DNA from: Actinokineospora globicatena
GTDB taxonomy: Bacteria; Actinomycetota; Actinomycetes; Mycobacteriales; Pseudonocardiaceae
Assembly: GCF_024171945.1 (NCBI RefSeq)
Contig: NZ_JAMTCR010000003.1
Location: 734,211-798,210 of the forward strand
DNA length: 64,000 bases
Direction of reading: 5' to 3'
This document shows positions 62,049 through 64,000 of the stretch, one piece after another. The position numbers and the translations under genes were made by a program. How positions within the stretch are numbered: position 1 is the stretch's first letter; each line of letters starts with the position of its first letter. The notes under the pieces were generated by a model. That model searched no databases, was not told the DNA's origin, and was given only the letters and a program-made list of their open reading frames with translations.

Positions 62049-63793
62049 GCGAGTCCCCCCGCCGTGGCGGTGTGCTGCGGCTCTACGGCCCCGGCAGCAT
62101 GGACCACGTCGACCCGGCCAGCTCGTTCTTCATGCTCTCCGGGCAGATCATCCGGTTGTTCACCCGGCAGCTGTTCGCGTACCCGCCGATCAAGGGGCTG
62201 CGGGACTGGCGCGACCTCAACCCGGTCGCGGACGTTGCCACCGAGATCCCCACGGTCGACAACGGCGGCATCAGCGCCGACCGGCTCACCTACACCGTCA
62301 CCTTGCGCGAGGGGGTCCGCTGGGACACCACGCCGGAACGGGCGGTGACGGCCCCGGATTTCGTGCGCGGCTTCAAGCGGATGTGCAACCCGGTGTTGCG
62401 CAGCGGCGCGATCCACTATTTCACCAGCACCATCGTCGGAATGCAGGAATACTGCGCCGCGTACACCGCCGCGGTGCCCGCCGACAATCCCACCCCGGTC
62501 GATCTCGCCGATTTCCAGAACGCGCACGAGATCGCCGGGTTGCGCGCGCTCGACGACCGCACGCTGCGTTTCCGGTTGCTGCGCCCGGCCACCGACTTCA
62601 TCCACATCCTGGCGACGGCGTTCACCTCCCCGGCGCCGGTTGAGTACGACCAGTACCTGCCCGACAGCGACGAGTTCCGACGCGGGGTGCGCTCGTGCGG
62701 GCCCTACCGGCTCACCGAGTACGTGCACGGCGAGATGCTGCACCTGGAGCCCAACCGCAGTTGGACCAAGGCCGCGGACCCGGTGCGCTGCCAGCACCTG
62801 GACGGGGTGCACGTGACCATGGACCGGGCCGCGACCCCGGCCGACGTGGGCCGCAAGATCCGCTCCGGCGAGGCCGACCTGTCGTGGGCGTCGCCGGTGA
62901 CCGAGCCCTACGACCTCAACCCCGACGACCCGGCCGACAACCTCGGCTACGCGGTCAACCCGTACCTGGCGTTCAACATGGTCAGCCCGAACGCAGGCGG
63001 CGCGGTCACCAAGCTCGGGGTGCGCCAGGCGATCGCGTTCGCGGTCAACAAGACCGCCATGATCAAGATCTTCGACGAGCTCGCCGCGGGCACCGTCATG
63101 TGGACCGCGCACACCGCCATCCCACCGGGCAACTACGGCTACCGCGACTACGACCTCTACCCCACCCCCAACGACGAGGGCGATCCCGAACGGGCCAGGC
63201 GGCTGCTGGTCGAGGCGGGCTACGGGGACGGCCTGGAGCTGACCGTGGTGCACCGCGACATGGACGCCAACCCCGAGGTCGCCCAACAGCTCGAGCAGGA
63301 CCTCGCCCGGATCGGCATCACGCTGCGGCTGGTCGGCTTCGGCCACGCCGAGCACTACCCGCACCTGCAGAACCCGGCCAACGCCCGCGCCGGGACCTGG
63401 GACATCGCCGTCGCGGCGTGGACACCGGACTGGTTCGGCGACAACGGCCGCGCGTTCCTGCAACCGATGTTCCAGACCAACGCCGTGCACGGCACCGGGA
63501 ACTACGGCTGCTACAGCAACCCCGACGTGGACCGGATGATCGACCACGCGCTCTCGCTCACCGACCCCGACGAGGCGGGCGCCGCGTGGCACGAGGTGGA
63601 CCACGCGATCATGCGCGACGCGGCGATCGTGCCGGTCCTGGTCCACGCGCCGACGATCCCGCACCTGCGCGGCGCCCGGGTCCGCGACGCCGTCGCGATG
63701 CCCACGGTGGACCGCTGGTTCGACCTGTCGAACCTGTGGTTGGCCGAACCCGACCCGCCCGCGCCCACCGTGGGTAGCAGCGCTGTGCGCTGA
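62045..63793 (+). CDS. Signal-less SBP_bac_5-family protein, copy 2
   Basis: 582 aa, the full length of a DppA/OppA-type binding protein but starting directly at the mature-like sequence 'MSESPRRGGVLRLYGPGSM' with no signal peptide. Family blocks: 'LREGVRWDTTPERAVTAPDF' , 'ALDDRTLRFRLLRPATDF', 'SPAPVEYDQYLPDSDEF', 'GVRQAIAFAVNKTAMI' and 'WTPDWFGDNGRAFLQPMF'. A diverged paralogue of the preceding gene, coupled by ATGA. A normal transport role would need export; none is visible. Confidence 0.87.
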   Translation: MSESPRRGGVLRLYGPGSMDHVDPASSFFMLSGQIIRLFTRQLFAYPPIKGLRDWRDLNPVADVATEIPTVDNGGISADRLTYTVTLREGVRWDTTPERAVTAPDFVRGFKRMCNPVLRSGAIHYFTSTIVGMQEYCAAYTAAVPADNPTPVDLADFQNAHEIAGLRALDDRTLRFRLLRPATDFIHILATAFTSPAPVEYDQYLPDSDEFRRGVRSCGPYRLTEYVHGEMLHLEPNRSWTKAADPVRCQHLDGVHVTMDRAATPADVGRKIRSGEADLSWASPVTEPYDLNPDDPADNLGYAVNPYLAFNMVSPNAGGAVTKLGVRQAIAFAVNKTAMIKIFDELAAGTVMWTAHTAIPPGNYGYRDYDLYPTPNDEGDPERARRLLVEAGYGDGLELTVVHRDMDANPEVAQQLEQDLARIGITLRLVGFGHAEHYPHLQNPANARAGTWDIAVAAWTPDWFGDNGRAFLQPMFQTNAVHGTGNYGCYSNPDVDRMIDHALSLTDPDEAGAAWHEVDHAIMRDAAIVPVLVHAPTIPHLRGARVRDAVAMPTVDRWFDLSNLWLAEPDPPAPTVGSSAVR

Positions 63794-63823
63794 TCGGGTA
63801 AATAGCGCGCTGGATCTGGTGAC

Positions 63824-63851
63824 TTGCGGGCTTTCGCCGCCGGAGTAACAT
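63824..63851 (+). promoter_or_regulatory. Possible promoter upstream of the edge gene
   Basis: TTGCGG (63824-63829) and TAACAT (63846-63851) with a 16-nt spacer, 139 nt before GTG 63990. Confidence 0.4.
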
Positions 63852-63989
63852 CATTTCCGGCAGGTCGGGGACCAGCGGCGAACCACCGTGACGGGGGCAG
63901 TTCACCATTTCCACGGCGCGGACGACGGATTTCCCCGAGACCGAGTGCCCGATTCCCGATCAGCGTCGACACAGGAGCGGAGCGAACTG

Positions 63990-64000
63990 GTGACCACCAC
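63990..64000 (+). CDS. Start of a gene cut by the window end
   Basis: GTG ACC ACC follows AGGAGCGGA (63973-63981) at a workable distance. Only three codons are inside the window, so nothing can be said about the product. Confidence 0.5.

Noticed and set aside
60564-63793. A peptide ABC transporter
   Set aside because: Only binding-protein-like genes are present, both without export signals; no permease or ATPase is in the window.
1-64000. CRISPR arrays, tRNA or rRNA genes
   Set aside because: No direct-repeat/spacer pattern and no cloverleaf or rRNA-like sequence was recognised by reading.

Overview
The window is high-GC actinomycete DNA (frequent GTG starts, ATGA/GTGA stop-start overlaps, short gaps). 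Gene content fits Pseudonocardiales (Actinokineospora/Saccharothrix/Lentzea-like), but that placement is an inference. No rRNA, tRNA or CRISPR array was recognised. The right end contains most of an enediyne-type biosynthetic gene cluster; the rest is stress, metal-resistance and signalling genes.

Layout. 1-7.0 kb: kdpABC (kdpA cut by the window edge) with the kdpDE sensor/regulator. 7.2-9.0 kb: a lysA and an eamA gene, both missing their 5' ends and meeting head to head. 9.1-10.3 kb: a ScoMcrA-like restriction endonuclease for phosphorothioated DNA. 10.3-13.7 kb: a two-component system divergent from a membrane-anchored alpha/beta hydrolase. 13.8-15.7 kb: an anchored glutamate-type solute-binding protein (SBP) with a polytopic membrane protein. 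15.7-20.4 kb: an arsenic island with two different ArsR fusions (ArsR-phosphatase and ArsR-ArsN), an aquaglyceroporin, ArsC and a flavoprotein, ended by an IS630 remnant. 20.6-34.1 kb: two adjacent Ser/Thr-kinase loci rich in orphan SBPs (kinase-FHA-SBP-SBP/vWA on the minus strand; P-loop NTPase-SBP-kinase on the plus strand) flanking a small HD alarmone-hydrolase-like gene, then MerR and an MDR reductase. 34.3-40.1 kb: a four-helix membrane protein, a thermolysin-like protease, an NmrA-like reductase, CopC-CopD with accessory genes, AraC and AhpD-like proteins.

40.2-64 kb: the enediyne region. A minus-strand sulfur operon (SufS-like desulfurase, cystathionine gamma-synthase/lyase family enzyme, MetE-like methyltransferase) diverges from the cassette unbL-unbV-unbU-pksE-TE. 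From unbV to the thioesterase every gene overlaps the next by 4 nt. Downstream are a DUF899 protein, a protein with an aromatic-amino-acid-hydroxylase-like HxxxxH motif, an HxlR-SCP2 regulator, a cytochrome P450, a methyltransferase, a small beta-propeller-like protein, a class-V PLP enzyme and two SBPs without signal peptides. A further gene starts at the right edge.

The most notable points are: the enediyne PKS appears to have lost the catalytic residues of its C-terminal phosphopantetheinyl transferase domain, so its ACP probably needs activation in trans; the adjacent sulfur genes raise the possibility of a sulfur-bearing (for example methyl-trisulfide) product; and the tandem signal-less SBPs have no obvious transport role.
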